Notes: generated by a model not told the origin, from the sequence alone. Shown: positions 16,069-23,884, counted from the stretch's first letter. The stretch is DNA of 38,490 bases from JBBRNH01 sp038230415 (GCA_038230415.1 JBBRNH010000054.1:1-38490); one strand, 5' to 3'. Numbers and translations: made by a program.

Positions 16069-16980
16069 TCAGAAGTATGCCTTCATCAGGGCTGGGTACT
16101 GGGGCAGCACCTGTTCCGGCCCGGCGATGTCGGGGTGCCAGCGTTTTTCCCACTCGAAACTGTAATATCCATCGTAGCCCCCGGCTCTGAGCGCGTCAAT
16201 GGCCGGGCGAAGGGGAGCCTCGCCCTGACCGACCGGCACGTACTGATGCTTGCCGCCAACAATCCGCACATCTTTGACGTGAACGTGCCGAATGTATTTT
16301 TTCAGGATGTGATAAACCTCGCCGGGCCGTTCTTTTGCGTCGGCCCACATATTCACGATGTCCCAAATCAGGCCAACGTTCGGGTGGTCAGCCGCCTGCA
16401 TGATTTGGGCAAGCAGGTCGCTGCGGGTCAGTTCGCCGTGCGATTCGAGCAGTACCGTTACCGAGCGGCTCCGGGCGTAGTTACCTAATTCGAGCAAGCC
16501 CTCGCTGATGAGCCGCAGTGTTTGCTGCCGGTTTTGGTCGGGTGGCAGTTGGTCAGGGAAGACCCGCACAAACGGGCAGTTGAGTTGCTGGGCGAGGTCA
16601 ATATACCGCCGGGCTTCGTCTAAATGCTGGGCGCGTCTGGCCGGATCGCTGTGATGGAGTTGGGCCGACGAGCCGAGGTTACAGATGCGGATACCCTGTG
16701 CGGCAAACCGTTCGTGGGTTTCAATAGCGTGGGCGGGCGTGTTGAACGCCGGACTTTTTGTCAGGTCTAACTCGTTTAACAGGCCCCGGAATTCAACGCT
16801 TTGATAACCAGCGGTAACGGCAGTTTTCAGGATCGTATCCAGATTCCAATCTGGGCAGCCGAGGGTCGAAAACGCTACTTTCGGGACTGGTTGCGTAAAC
16901 CCTGTTGCGGGGGCCAGGCAGGCGGTTGTCAGGCCGACGATGGTGGTTTTGAGAGCCGCCCGGCGCGTCAGTAAAATCAT
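16069..16980 (-). CDS. Tat-exported sugar phosphate isomerase/epimerase-like TIM-barrel protein
   Basis: The 303-residue protein starts with a twin-arginine type signal (LTRRAALKTTIVGLTTACLA). It continues as a xylose isomerase-like TIM barrel: GYQSVEFRGLLNELDL, IRICNLGSSAQLHH, FVRVFPDQLPP, VTVLLESHGELTRSD, NVGLIWDIVNMW, HVHVKDVRIV and YYSFEWEKRWHP. Acidic and His residues in these strands (Glu in LLESHG, Asp in IWDIVN, His in HVHVKD, Glu in SFEWEK) fit metal binding. The substrate is unknown; family members act on keto-sugars or inositols. It lies upstream of trp on the same strand but the trp promoter is downstream of its stop, so it is probably a separate unit. Confidence 0.8.
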   Translation of the reverse strand: MILLTRRAALKTTIVGLTTACLAPATGFTQPVPKVAFSTLGCPDWNLDTILKTAVTAGYQSVEFRGLLNELDLTKSPAFNTPAHAIETHERFAAQGIRICNLGSSAQLHHSDPARRAQHLDEARRYIDLAQQLNCPFVRVFPDQLPPDQNRQQTLRLISEGLLELGNYARSRSVTVLLESHGELTRSDLLAQIMQAADHPNVGLIWDIVNMWADAKERPGEVYHILKKYIRHVHVKDVRIVGGKHQYVPVGQGEAPLRPAIDALRAGGYDGYYSFEWEKRWHPDIAGPEQVLPQYPALMKAYF

Positions 16981-17154
16981 GGCAGTATCGGTTTATCCGG
17001 GGTTAGAAATGCATTAACTTTAGCCGGTGAGCGACAAAAAAAGGTTTCATGAAAAGTACAGTCGCCGGAACGGGTTAAATTGACCCGAAAGTACAGCATT
17101 ACCGCACTCCATACTTAGTACGCTACCCAGCAACTACCTCATAACGCCATCGCA

Positions 17155-18471
17155 TTGCTATTCCTCAAAAACTCGCCCCGCGTTCTTACCGCCTGGTGCT
17201 TTTATGACTGGGCCAATTCGGTTCATGCCTTAGTGGTGGTGTCGGCCATCTTTCCGGTGTATTTCAATGCTACCGCCCGCAATGCACAGGGCGGAGTGAT
17301 GCTTGATTTTCTGGGATTCTCGGTCAAAAACTCGGTATTGTTCAGCTACACGATCTCGGCATCTTTTCTGGTAGTGGCCGTTATCAGTCCGGTTTGTTCG
17401 GCCATTGCTGACGACGGAGGCAATAAAAAAGCGTTTCTGCGGGCGTTTTGTACGCTCGGCGCGGTGAGTTGCGCGGGGCTGGTGTTTTTCACCCGCGAAA
17501 CCACTACGCTGGCTGTTGTGCTGTTTGGCCTGAGTTTGGTGGGCTGGGCGGGCAGTATTGTCTTTTATAATTCGTTCCTGCCCGATATTGCCACGCCTGA
17601 CCGTTTCGACCGGCTCTCGGCGCGGGGCTTCACCTTAGGCTACATCGGTTCGGTGTTGTTGCTCGTGCAAAACCTGACGATGCTGCTCTTTCCGGCCTGG
17701 TACGGTGGTATCACGCCCGATGCGGCTTCGCGGCTGTCATTCTTATTGACGGGACTATGGTGGCTCGGCTTTGCCCAGATTCCGCTGTATTTCCTGCCCG
17801 ATTCGGCCCCGCCGACCCCGTCAATCCGTCGGGCAAACCCATTTGCTAAACTCCGCGCCGTTTTTTCAGCGATTCGGCAACAGCCCGTGCTGAGCCGCTT
17901 TCTGCTGGCCTTTTTTGTGTACAGCACCGGCGTTCAGACGGTGATGTATGTGGCCGCGCTGTTTGGCACGGCAGAACTGCGCCTGCCCGACGAAAGCCTG
18001 ATTGTCACCATTCTACTGATTCAGTTGGTTGCCATTCCGGGAGCTTACGGCTTTTCGTGGCTGTCGGCGCGGGTGGGTAACGTGCGGGCCTTGATGCTGG
18101 CGGTGGTGGTGTGGGTCGGCATTTGCGCCGGAGCATACCTTACCTACACCCCCAATCAGTTTTTTGTGCTGGCGGCTGTGGTGGGCTTGGTCATGGGCGG
18201 CATTCAGTCGCTGTCACGCGCCACGTTTGCCAAATTTATGCCGGGCCGTACAACCGAAACTACGTCCTATTTTAGCAGCTACGATGTCTGTGAAAAACTG
18301 TCTATCGTGCTTGGAACGGGCTTGTATGGCTTAGTTGAGACTCTTACGGGGAGTATGCGGGTTAGTATTCTGTCCCTACTGGTAGTATTTATGACGGGGC
18401 TACTACTGCTGTGGCGGGTTCTGGCGCAAAAAATGGTACAGACAGATTTGCAAACCGCCGAAGTTTCGTAA
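17155..18471 (+). CDS. UMF1-type MFS permease (Atg22-like)
   Basis: A 438-residue polytopic membrane protein. The opening AWCFYDWANSVHALVVV and SFLPDIATPDRFDRLSARG after the fifth helix are typical of the UMF1 group of MFS proteins; the transported compound is unknown. The frame has a TAG at 17116 and no ATG before residue 49, so the start must be the TTG at 17155 (LLFLKNSPRVLTAWC), a rare start codon in this phylum. The TAA stop at 18469 is at the same time the first bases of the tRNA-Val -7 element. Confidence 0.83.
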   Translation: MLFLKNSPRVLTAWCFYDWANSVHALVVVSAIFPVYFNATARNAQGGVMLDFLGFSVKNSVLFSYTISASFLVVAVISPVCSAIADDGGNKKAFLRAFCTLGAVSCAGLVFFTRETTTLAVVLFGLSLVGWAGSIVFYNSFLPDIATPDRFDRLSARGFTLGYIGSVLLLVQNLTMLLFPAWYGGITPDAASRLSFLLTGLWWLGFAQIPLYFLPDSAPPTPSIRRANPFAKLRAVFSAIRQQPVLSRFLLAFFVYSTGVQTVMYVAALFGTAELRLPDESLIVTILLIQLVAIPGAYGFSWLSARVGNVRALMLAVVVWVGICAGAYLTYTPNQFFVLAAVVGLVMGGIQSLSRATFAKFMPGRTTETTSYFSSYDVCEKLSIVLGTGLYGLVETLTGSMRVSILSLLVVFMTGLLLLWRVLAQKMVQTDLQTAEVS

Positions 18472-18476
18472 TTTTG
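18447..18476 (+). promoter_or_regulatory. tRNA-Val promoter
   Basis: TTTG, 18 nt, TAATTTTG: both elements match the Bacteroidota consensus exactly. The -7 box begins with the stop codon of the upstream MFS gene. The predicted start lies about 10 nt before the tRNA. Confidence 0.75.
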
Positions 18477-18492
18477 CCTACTAATTGCACAA

Positions 18493-18567
18493 AGGAGGTT
18501 AGCTCAGTTGGTTCAGAGCGCTGCTTTGACAGAGCAGAGGTCAGCGGTTCGAGCCCGCTACTTCCTA
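18493..18567 (+). tRNA. tRNA-Val (anticodon GAC)
   Basis: The sequence folds as a full cloverleaf: acceptor AGGAGGT with ACTTCCT (one G-U), D-stem GCTC/GAGC, anticodon stem CTGCT/AGCAG with loop TTGACAG (anticodon GAC, Val), and T-arm AGCGG-TTCGAGC-CCGCT. The discriminator is A and CCA is not encoded. Its 3' end is the attachment site of the mobile element that follows. Confidence 0.95.
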
Positions 18568-18568
18568 C
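18556..18568 (+). other. attL: tRNA-Val 3' end, 13-nt core
   Basis: CGCTACTTCCTAC, the T-stem/acceptor end of tRNA-Val plus one base, recurs exactly at 29645-29657. CGAGCC also precedes both copies, with two extra bases in the right copy. A tRNA 3' end is the favoured target of tyrosine recombinases, and the tRNA stays whole after integration. Confidence 0.75.
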
Positions 18569-18580
18569 TAAAATTACCCT

Positions 18581-18614
18581 AAAACCCCGTTTTTGAGCCA
18601 GAAACGGGGTTTTT
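18581..18614 (+). terminator. Intrinsic terminator after tRNA-Val
   Basis: The stem AAACCCCGTTT/AAACGGGGTTT is followed by a T-run, 14 nt after the tRNA. It lies on the element side of attL, so the element brings its own terminator for the tRNA. Confidence 0.8.
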
Positions 18615-18704
18615 TGTGCCTTTTCCCAGCAACACGCGTTGCTGTCGTGTTGCTGCCCCAACAACACGGTGTTTTCGGGTGATTTTTTGACCCGAAATAC
18701 TTAC

Positions 18705-18738
18705 AAAAAAACACGCTCCCGGCAAAGCCGGAAGCGTG
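18705..18738 (-). terminator. Intrinsic terminator of the element's membrane-protein operon
   Basis: On the minus strand the stem CACGCTTCCGGC/GCCGGGAGCGTG (one internal mismatch, loop TTT) is followed by seven T residues. It lies 48 nt beyond the last gene of the minus-strand operon. Between it and the tRNA terminator are further small inverted repeats (CAGCAACACG/CGTGTTGCTG and TTCGGGT/ACCCGAA), possibly recombinase arm sites. Confidence 0.85.
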
Positions 18739-18786
18739 TAAGCACTGATAGGGTTGGCAACCCAAGACCAAAAATGAACACGATCA

Positions 18787-19539
18787 TCAATCCGGCAACG
18801 GCGGGCAGTTCTGCGGAACGAGTTTTATCGAGATAACCTTCTTCGTCTTCGCGTCGAGCTTCACCACCCGGTTGATGCACTGCACATAATCTAAGTACGG
18901 TTTCAGCGCGTTGTAATCGTTCTTCGGCCCGTACTGCAAGTCCATGTACTCATATAAATCGGAAGCCAGCGACCGGCCAAAGGTGAGTGTCGCGTATTTG
19001 TTCGATACATCCTGAAACGACTGGCGACTGTTAATAACCGGCTTGAACAACGGTTTGCCGTTGGCCCCCTTTTTCAGCTTCGGAATACCGAGCCAGTTCC
19101 GTTCCATTGGCCCGGCCAGCAACCGGAATAACTCCGCTTCATTGACCGCGTTGTGGCTTGGTTCAATTCGTGCATTGGCCGCTGACCATTGCGGGTTAAT
19201 GGCCGTCACCATCTGAACCGCCAGTACCGAGTTACCGACCGTGCCGGATTGGGCTTGCTTGGTAACGTCATCGAACTTGGCTTTTTGCTCACGGGCAGCC
19301 AAATCTTTGCCAATCGTGCCAAGCAGAAACTTACTGCCAAAATACAGACCGAAACCGGCGGCTCCCCAGATCACCACTTTTTTGAGTACTGAGTCGTTGG
19401 GCTGGTTCGTCAGTAAGCCCCGTGCGGTGTTGCCCGCTGCCGAGCCAGCCCGTTCGATGCCGCTGTTGGGAATAGCAGTCGAAGCACCATTAGCTCCGGC
19501 TCCATCCGTGACGACAATAATTCTATCCTGCTTTGCCAT
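18787..19539 (-). CDS. Hypothetical single-span membrane protein of the element
   Basis: This 250-residue protein has a Gly/Ala/Ser-rich N-terminus and one membrane segment at about residues 53-74 (VVIWGAAGFGLYFGSKFLLG). A larger soluble domain follows, with FGRSLASDLYEYMDLQYGPK, and ends in a Lys/Pro-rich tail. I recognise no family. Its start overlaps the end of the transglycosylase gene by 17 nt, so the two are probably made together. The layout (short N-terminal tail, one helix, long outer domain) would suit an envelope-anchored assembly or penetration protein; that is an inference. Confidence 0.75.
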   Translation of the reverse strand: MAKQDRIIVVTDGAGANGASTAIPNSGIERAGSAAGNTARGLLTNQPNDSVLKKVVIWGAAGFGLYFGSKFLLGTIGKDLAAREQKAKFDDVTKQAQSGTVGNSVLAVQMVTAINPQWSAANARIEPSHNAVNEAELFRLLAGPMERNWLGIPKLKKGANGKPLFKPVINSRQSFQDVSNKYATLTFGRSLASDLYEYMDLQYGPKNDYNALKPYLDYVQCINRVVKLDAKTKKVISIKLVPQNCPPLPD

Positions 19540-20863
19540 TGGTCAAGACGTTTGAGGGTGTAGGGAGCGCAATCGGTGGGGCCGATTCCGTCCCGAAGGT
19601 ATCAGCCAAAAACTGCCCGATTTCCTTCCGATAGACGTAGGCCGCTGCCAGGCTGCCCACCACCATTGCCGGTATGAGGGGATTCAGTGCGCCAACCGGG
19701 TTGGCAGGACTGGCAGGAGCAGTGCGTTTCGGTAAATGGGTGTCAATCACCCGTTTTACATCGCCAATGGTGATACGTCCGTCTTTATCCTTGTCCATTG
19801 AGGCATTGGCCGTGTACTGCACCGACGGGTAACTATACAGCACCTGACTGTCGGGTTTGCCTAAGTAAGCCGGGGCAAACACGGCCAGATAGACATCATA
19901 GACCGACTTCATGCTGCCCTTGCCCTGCTGACTTAGATAATACTCCACCCAATCCAACTGGTCAACGGCTGACATGGCCCCCAACTGATTCAGGGTGATA
20001 CCCCACCCCTTGATGCCGGCTGGCGTGAACTGAATCAGCCCGACCGCCGACCCGTTTTTGATGTCGGGCCGGAAGGTGCCGGCACTCTCGAAGTTCATTA
20101 CCACCATCAACCAGTCGGGTTGGATACCTAATCGGTTGGCAATCGCTCTGACCTTCTCCACAAAAGCCAGTCGGTACGCGACCGGCACTTTGCTCTGGAA
20201 GGCCAAAGGCGCGGGAGCCGCACCCAACGCCCCCATGTCTCCTTCCGGGTCATTGACCGCAGCGGGCCTGACCTGATTGAGTACACTGGCAAGGGCTTCG
20301 AGGATGGCCGTTATGGGTGCCAGGATAGCCGCCAGTCCGCCTGGTTCGTCCCCGCCCCCGTCCAGTCCGCTGATGTCGTGATGGCCGTTTCCCTTCCCGG
20401 TCAAAATCGCACGTTTCAGGTTCTCGGCCTTGCCCCCCAACTGCACAAACGAGTTTTGGGCTTTGATGAGTTGCCCCCGAATGATGTTCCACTGGCGGGC
20501 ATCGTAGCCGTGCTGGGCGGCCACCTGCGCCGACACGTATCCGAAGCGGAGTTTGGCGGCAATGCCTTTTACATTCAGTTTCATGGCTAAGAGCCAGGCA
20601 TTGCGAACGGGGGCGAGTCCCACGCTGGTTACGCCCCGGCTCACGGTCTGCAAGGCTTTACCGAAGAACGTTTTTCGTTGCCGCAGTTGGGTTACGCCGG
20701 GTTGCTGGCTGGCAATGGCCGTTTGGCGGGCCTCGCGCCGTTTCCCGGCCAATCCGTCTATCGCTTCCTGATCGTCGGCATAGCCGTAGCCGAAGGAGTA
20801 ATCGGCATCGCCCATGCCGGTATCATCGTCGGCCCAGGGCGGGTATTGGTCGTTTGGGTACAT
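19523..20863 (-). CDS. Lytic transglycosylase (SLT)-like protein with EF-hand loop and membrane segment
   Basis: The 446-residue protein has an acidic Tyr-rich N-terminus, a hydrophobic stretch at about 183-200 (LAAILAPITAILEALASVL), and a soluble lytic transglycosylase-like domain at about 240-345. There VMNFESAGTF carries the likely catalytic Glu and AVGLIQFTPAGIKGWG is the usual substrate-cleft motif. A single EF-hand-like loop DKDKDGRITIGD follows at about 366-377, then a membrane segment near 400-420 (LIPAMVVGSLAAAYVYRK). Such enzymes cut peptidoglycan during DNA entry, particle release or secretion-channel assembly. It is the middle gene of the three-gene operon. Confidence 0.8.
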   Translation of the reverse strand: MYPNDQYPPWADDDTGMGDADYSFGYGYADDQEAIDGLAGKRREARQTAIASQQPGVTQLRQRKTFFGKALQTVSRGVTSVGLAPVRNAWLLAMKLNVKGIAAKLRFGYVSAQVAAQHGYDARQWNIIRGQLIKAQNSFVQLGGKAENLKRAILTGKGNGHHDISGLDGGGDEPGGLAAILAPITAILEALASVLNQVRPAAVNDPEGDMGALGAAPAPLAFQSKVPVAYRLAFVEKVRAIANRLGIQPDWLMVVMNFESAGTFRPDIKNGSAVGLIQFTPAGIKGWGITLNQLGAMSAVDQLDWVEYYLSQQGKGSMKSVYDVYLAVFAPAYLGKPDSQVLYSYPSVQYTANASMDKDKDGRITIGDVKRVIDTHLPKRTAPASPANPVGALNPLIPAMVVGSLAAAYVYRKEIGQFLADTFGTESAPPIALPTPSNVLTNGKAG

Positions 20864-20877
20864 GGTTGGATAGGGGA

Positions 20878-22026
20878 TTAGCGTGAGAGAATGACCGCAG
20901 CGGCCCCAAGTCCCAGAATCAAGCCCAACCCGCCTGACCCGCTTTTCTCCTCGTCAGTCCCGGCCAGGCTGGTTTCGTCGTCCTCCTCGTCGTCGGTCGT
21001 GTCGTTAAAATCCTTAACCAACAGGCTGTCAAGCGATTTTTCCTGCTCGTCGGTGTATCCGAAGGTGATGGTCTTTGCTTTTCGGTCGCGCACACAGGCC
21101 GCATTCAGGATGGTTAGCAGTTCGTCGAGCCGCGCCGTGACCAACAACTCGTCGGTATCTATGGCGTTTTCCTCGCAGAAGTCGGCGATTTCCTGCTTAA
21201 TCTCCTCCACAAATTCGGTGAAGTCATTGACTTCTGCTTTCGTCCATTCCTGTTGGCAATGTTCCTGAAAGTGCCGGATAATCTGGTTTACGTCGGCCAA
21301 TAAATCGGTCTCTGATTTTGTGCCGCGCAGGTCAGAAAAGTTGCCCACTGTCCATGCCTGAATAATGGCATCCTCATCGGGTTCGTTGTGCCACTTGATG
21401 CGGTTCCTGTCGTTGGCCGAACTACGCATCCCTTCTAAATAAGTGGTGAACTGTTTCAACGAATACCAGATTTTCAGGCCTTCCTCGTCCGTATCGTTGG
21501 CATCGCAGAACAACCGGATTTGCTGGCGCAGGAACTCGGCCCGGTCGAGAAGCTGGTCAATTTCTTTGGTATCCCAGGTAGCGTCCTGGGTGTTGTCGAG
21601 GAGTTCCTCCACTAAGGCGTTGAACTTGTCAACAAACATAATTTTCCGCTTTTCGGTACGCTTACTTTCCCGCTCCGGGGTATCGGTGGGGGGCGATATG
21701 ACGAAGCCCGATAAGGGCTGTTTGCCGCTGAGTTCCCGTTCCCGCAGGGCCAGTTCCCGTTCCTGAATGTCGAGTTTCTTCATCTCGCGCTCATGCTCCC
21801 GTTGCTTATCCAATTCACCGGGCGTGGTTTTGGCCGGGACATTGCCCGACAACGGGTTAGCTGATGGTTTGGGCGTACCTGCCATCGTTGGCCGGTCTGA
21901 GTGTGGCATCAGTTTCAGCCCGCGCTCAACGGCTGATTTGGTAACGTCAAGTTCGGCAGCAATTTCGCGGATGCTATACCCCTGCTCGCGCAGGTCGTGC
22001 ATTTCAGCAATCAATTCCGGTGTCAT
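20878..22026 (-). CDS. HTH protein with charged coiled-coil body and C-terminal membrane anchor
   Basis: From the ATG at 22026 the protein has 382 residues. An N-terminal resolvase-like helix-turn-helix (MTPELIAEMHDLREQGYSIR and EIAAELDVTKSAVERGLKLM) is followed by a Lys/Glu-rich coiled coil (about 75-110), a long acidic helical body, and a short hydrophobic tail GLGLILGLGAAAVILSR. I know no family with this layout: a DNA-binding head with a tail anchor would tether DNA to a membrane. The upstream ATG at 22086 is less likely because a promoter box lies between the two starts. It is the first gene of the operon. Confidence 0.75.
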   Translation of the reverse strand: MTPELIAEMHDLREQGYSIREIAAELDVTKSAVERGLKLMPHSDRPTMAGTPKPSANPLSGNVPAKTTPGELDKQREHEREMKKLDIQERELALRERELSGKQPLSGFVISPPTDTPERESKRTEKRKIMFVDKFNALVEELLDNTQDATWDTKEIDQLLDRAEFLRQQIRLFCDANDTDEEGLKIWYSLKQFTTYLEGMRSSANDRNRIKWHNEPDEDAIIQAWTVGNFSDLRGTKSETDLLADVNQIIRHFQEHCQQEWTKAEVNDFTEFVEEIKQEIADFCEENAIDTDELLVTARLDELLTILNAACVRDRKAKTITFGYTDEQEKSLDSLLVKDFNDTTDDEEDDETSLAGTDEEKSGSGGLGLILGLGAAAVILSR

Positions 22027-22051
22027 ACTCGTCTGTTTTTTAAGTCCGGGA

Positions 22052-22081
22052 CAAACATAAACAGGCCCGGTTTGGGCCTGT
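22052..22081 (-). promoter_or_regulatory. Promoter with operator-like palindrome for the membrane-protein operon
   Basis: TATGTTTG on the minus strand (22052-22059) matches the -7 box TAnnTTTG, 25 nt before the gene start. The palindrome ACAGGCCC-GGTTT-GGGCCTGT (22061-22081) fills the place of the -33 region. No TTTG is seen there, so this looks like a promoter under control of a palindrome-binding regulator or activator. Confidence 0.5.
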
Positions 22082-22177
22082 CTCATACTGTCTTGCGGTG
22101 TCGCGCTGTGTTGTCAAATTGTCCCAAAAGTACGTCCCGGACAGCCACAGACACGGTTTGGGGCGCATTTTTGGGCA

Positions 22178-22387
22178 TCACGGTTCGTCAAACAGGCTAT
22201 CCCAGTGTCCCATGATTCTAAAGACTTCCAGGAGTTGTTTAGGCATAAAAATACGGTCGTTATTCACGTCGAAGCCCCCGCGTTTTAGTTTTCGGCGTAG
22301 GGTAGCGGTGCAAATGCCGTAGCGGTCGGCCACCTGCCGTTTGCTCATGCTGGCGGGTAATTGGTTGTCCTGGTTTTTGGTGTCCAT
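22178..22387 (-). CDS. Small HTH DNA-binding protein
   Basis: A 69-residue protein with a helix-turn-helix at about 14-40 (MSKRQVADRYGICTATLRRK), followed by a short winged or basic segment. It resembles excisionase/MerR-like small regulators of mobile elements. It starts 8 nt after the primase gene and is probably co-transcribed with it. It lies upstream of the palindrome-bearing promoter of the next operon, which makes it a candidate regulator of that promoter. Confidence 0.7.
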   Translation of the reverse strand: MDTKNQDNQLPASMSKRQVADRYGICTATLRRKLKRGGFDVNNDRIFMPKQLLEVFRIMGHWDSLFDEP

Positions 22388-22395
22388 CGTGTTGT

Positions 22396-23478
22396 TTATT
22401 GCTGTTTAGCGATCCAAAACTCATTAAAATCCTTGTGTCCTTCGTAGATAATTGACCGATCCACAACCCGGTTCGGCTGTCCTACTGTCCCGTTTATGGG
22501 CCGTTTACAGGTGTCCGGCGAGCCGTTTACAGATTCAGCGCAGTCGTTTACGGGCCGTTTACAGATGGCCGAAGGGTCGTTTACAGGCTGTTTACACCCG
22601 TTTACAGTCCCGGACAGGGCGTTTACAGGGCGTTTACAAACCGTTTGCAGGGCAGACAGGGCAGTGCGGCCCGCGTTGTCGTGGTCGAGGTAAGCGTTTA
22701 CCTGGTCAAAGCCGGACAGAGCGGGTAAGGCTTGCCGCAGATTGGCTGTCGAGTGCAGAATGATGGCCGGGCATCGGGGCGCAGGCAGGCCGTAGTATTC
22801 CAGAGCCGCCAGAAAATCAAACATTCCCTCAAACACACTCACGGCCCGGTTGTCGGCTCCGGCAATGGTGGTGATGGCCGATGCGCCTACCCACCACTTT
22901 AGCCGGTCGCCGATGGTCATCCGCACGGCGTGGCTCCCCAAGTCGGTTTCCATGCCGATACCATAAAGATTTTTGCCGTTGGGTGTTCTAAAATAGACTT
23001 CACGCAGGTACGTCCGGGCGTTACCAGGGCCAATGCCCCGGCCTTCGGCGTAGCGAGTCAGAGAAGACTGATTCAGTAGCTTCACCGAGAGGAGTTGGCA
23101 TCCGGGTTGCTTCTGTTGGGAATTGGCCTGTAAAGAAGAAGACAGTTCAGGAGTTGGGGTGAATGTTCCCGACAATCCGGCAAGTGTCTCAACGGCTTGC
23201 GCCCAGGTGCATCCGTCAAGCTGCATGACCAAATCAATCACATCACGCTGCCGGTCGGCGGTTCCGAAGTCAGTGTAGCGATTTTGGCGGGTGTCCACTT
23301 TGAATGAGGGGGTGCGCTCATCACGCAGGGGCGAATGATAAACCAGTGTCGTTCCTTCGTGGTGGTGGGGCCGGTGGCCGCGCCGGTTCAGCACGTCGGC
23401 GATGGCAACGGCCTTGATTCGGGCCAGTTCTTCGGGGGTCTTTTTCATGGTCAACGTTTCTTCTTTCTTACAGGCCAT
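22396..23478 (-). CDS. Toprim/CHC2-type DNA primase of the element
   Basis: This protein has 360 residues, or 350 from the second ATG at 23448 (MKKTPEELARIKAVA). The N-terminal part follows the CHC2 primase pattern, but the zinc ligands are not conserved: where a C-P-F-H motif is expected the sequence reads YHSPLRDERTPSFKV. The Toprim domain is present (VSVFEGMFDFLAAL with the Glu, and YLDHDNAGRTAL with the DxD). The last 75 or so residues are an irregular series of CKRPVN/SVNG motifs that arise because the DNA there is an iteron array. Together with the ATPase gene it forms the replication module. Confidence 0.8.
   Translation of the reverse strand: MACKKEETLTMKKTPEELARIKAVAIADVLNRRGHRPHHHEGTTLVYHSPLRDERTPSFKVDTRQNRYTDFGTADRQRDVIDLVMQLDGCTWAQAVETLAGLSGTFTPTPELSSSLQANSQQKQPGCQLLSVKLLNQSSLTRYAEGRGIGPGNARTYLREVYFRTPNGKNLYGIGMETDLGSHAVRMTIGDRLKWWVGASAITTIAGADNRAVSVFEGMFDFLAALEYYGLPAPRCPAIILHSTANLRQALPALSGFDQVNAYLDHDNAGRTALSALQTVCKRPVNALSGTVNGCKQPVNDPSAICKRPVNDCAESVNGSPDTCKRPINGTVGQPNRVVDRSIIYEGHKDFNEFWIAKQQ
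22491..22650. repeat. Helically phased iteron array inside the primase gene
   Basis: Units of CGTTTACAG (plus strand) begin at 22491, 22502, 22524, 22545, 22556, 22578, 22589, 22599, 22620, 22631 and 22642; a further partial copy is at 22695. Seven are exact or differ only in the last base; the others differ by one or two bases. Spacings are 11, 22, 21, 11, 22, 11, 10, 21, 11 and 11 nt, so all lie near one face of the helix. A comparable arrangement, replication-protein iterons within the initiator gene, is known from phage lambda O. The array is a candidate origin or copy-control locus. Confidence 0.75.
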
Positions 23479-23884
23479 TTCAGAATATTATTTGGTTGGA
23501 CAAAGTGGACGCGAAAACGGACAACGGACGGACAGCGGACGGACAGGACAAGTGGGTATATGGATTTGTCCTGTCCAGTCCGAGTTTTAGCGGGTTTTGG
23601 TTACTTATTTTCATGCCTTTTTTGAGGTCTATTTTTGAGTGCCAAATAATATTCTGTTTTTGGGGGTGTTTTGGGCTATGTAACTACTTTGGGTAAAAAT
23701 TCGGACGGACAGGACATGGACATCTACATATACATATACTTTTTTGTCCACATATATATACGCGCTGTCCGTCTTGTCCAATCGGTTAAGTAGGTAGGCA
23801 CACACGGCCATCCATACGAAAGCCCCGACCAGGAGACGGACGGGGCCAGTAGCAGGGAGAAGGTAAGACCGGGCGGACGCATAG
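23479..23884. other. Non-coding region with GGACGGACAG iterons and AT-rich core: candidate replication origin
   Basis: These 406 nt between the ATPase and primase genes hold no convincing gene. CGGACGGACAG occurs in tandem at 23525-23535 and 23536-23546, again at 23702-23712, and in inverted form as CTGTCCGTC at 23765-23773. A 15-nt stretch CGGACGGACAGGACA is identical at 23536 and 23702. Between and beside them is AT-rich DNA, notably 23722-23760 with alternating TA steps. Iterons beside an AT-rich block are the usual design of plasmid and phage origins; the primase promoter should also lie here. Confidence 0.55.

Noticed and set aside
18389..18667. 92-codon minus-strand frame across tRNA-Val
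   Set aside because: It runs through the tRNA and its terminator and cannot be a real gene.
22491..22650. CRISPR array
   Set aside because: The units are 9 nt with 1-13 nt between them, they lie inside a coding gene, and there are no cas genes.
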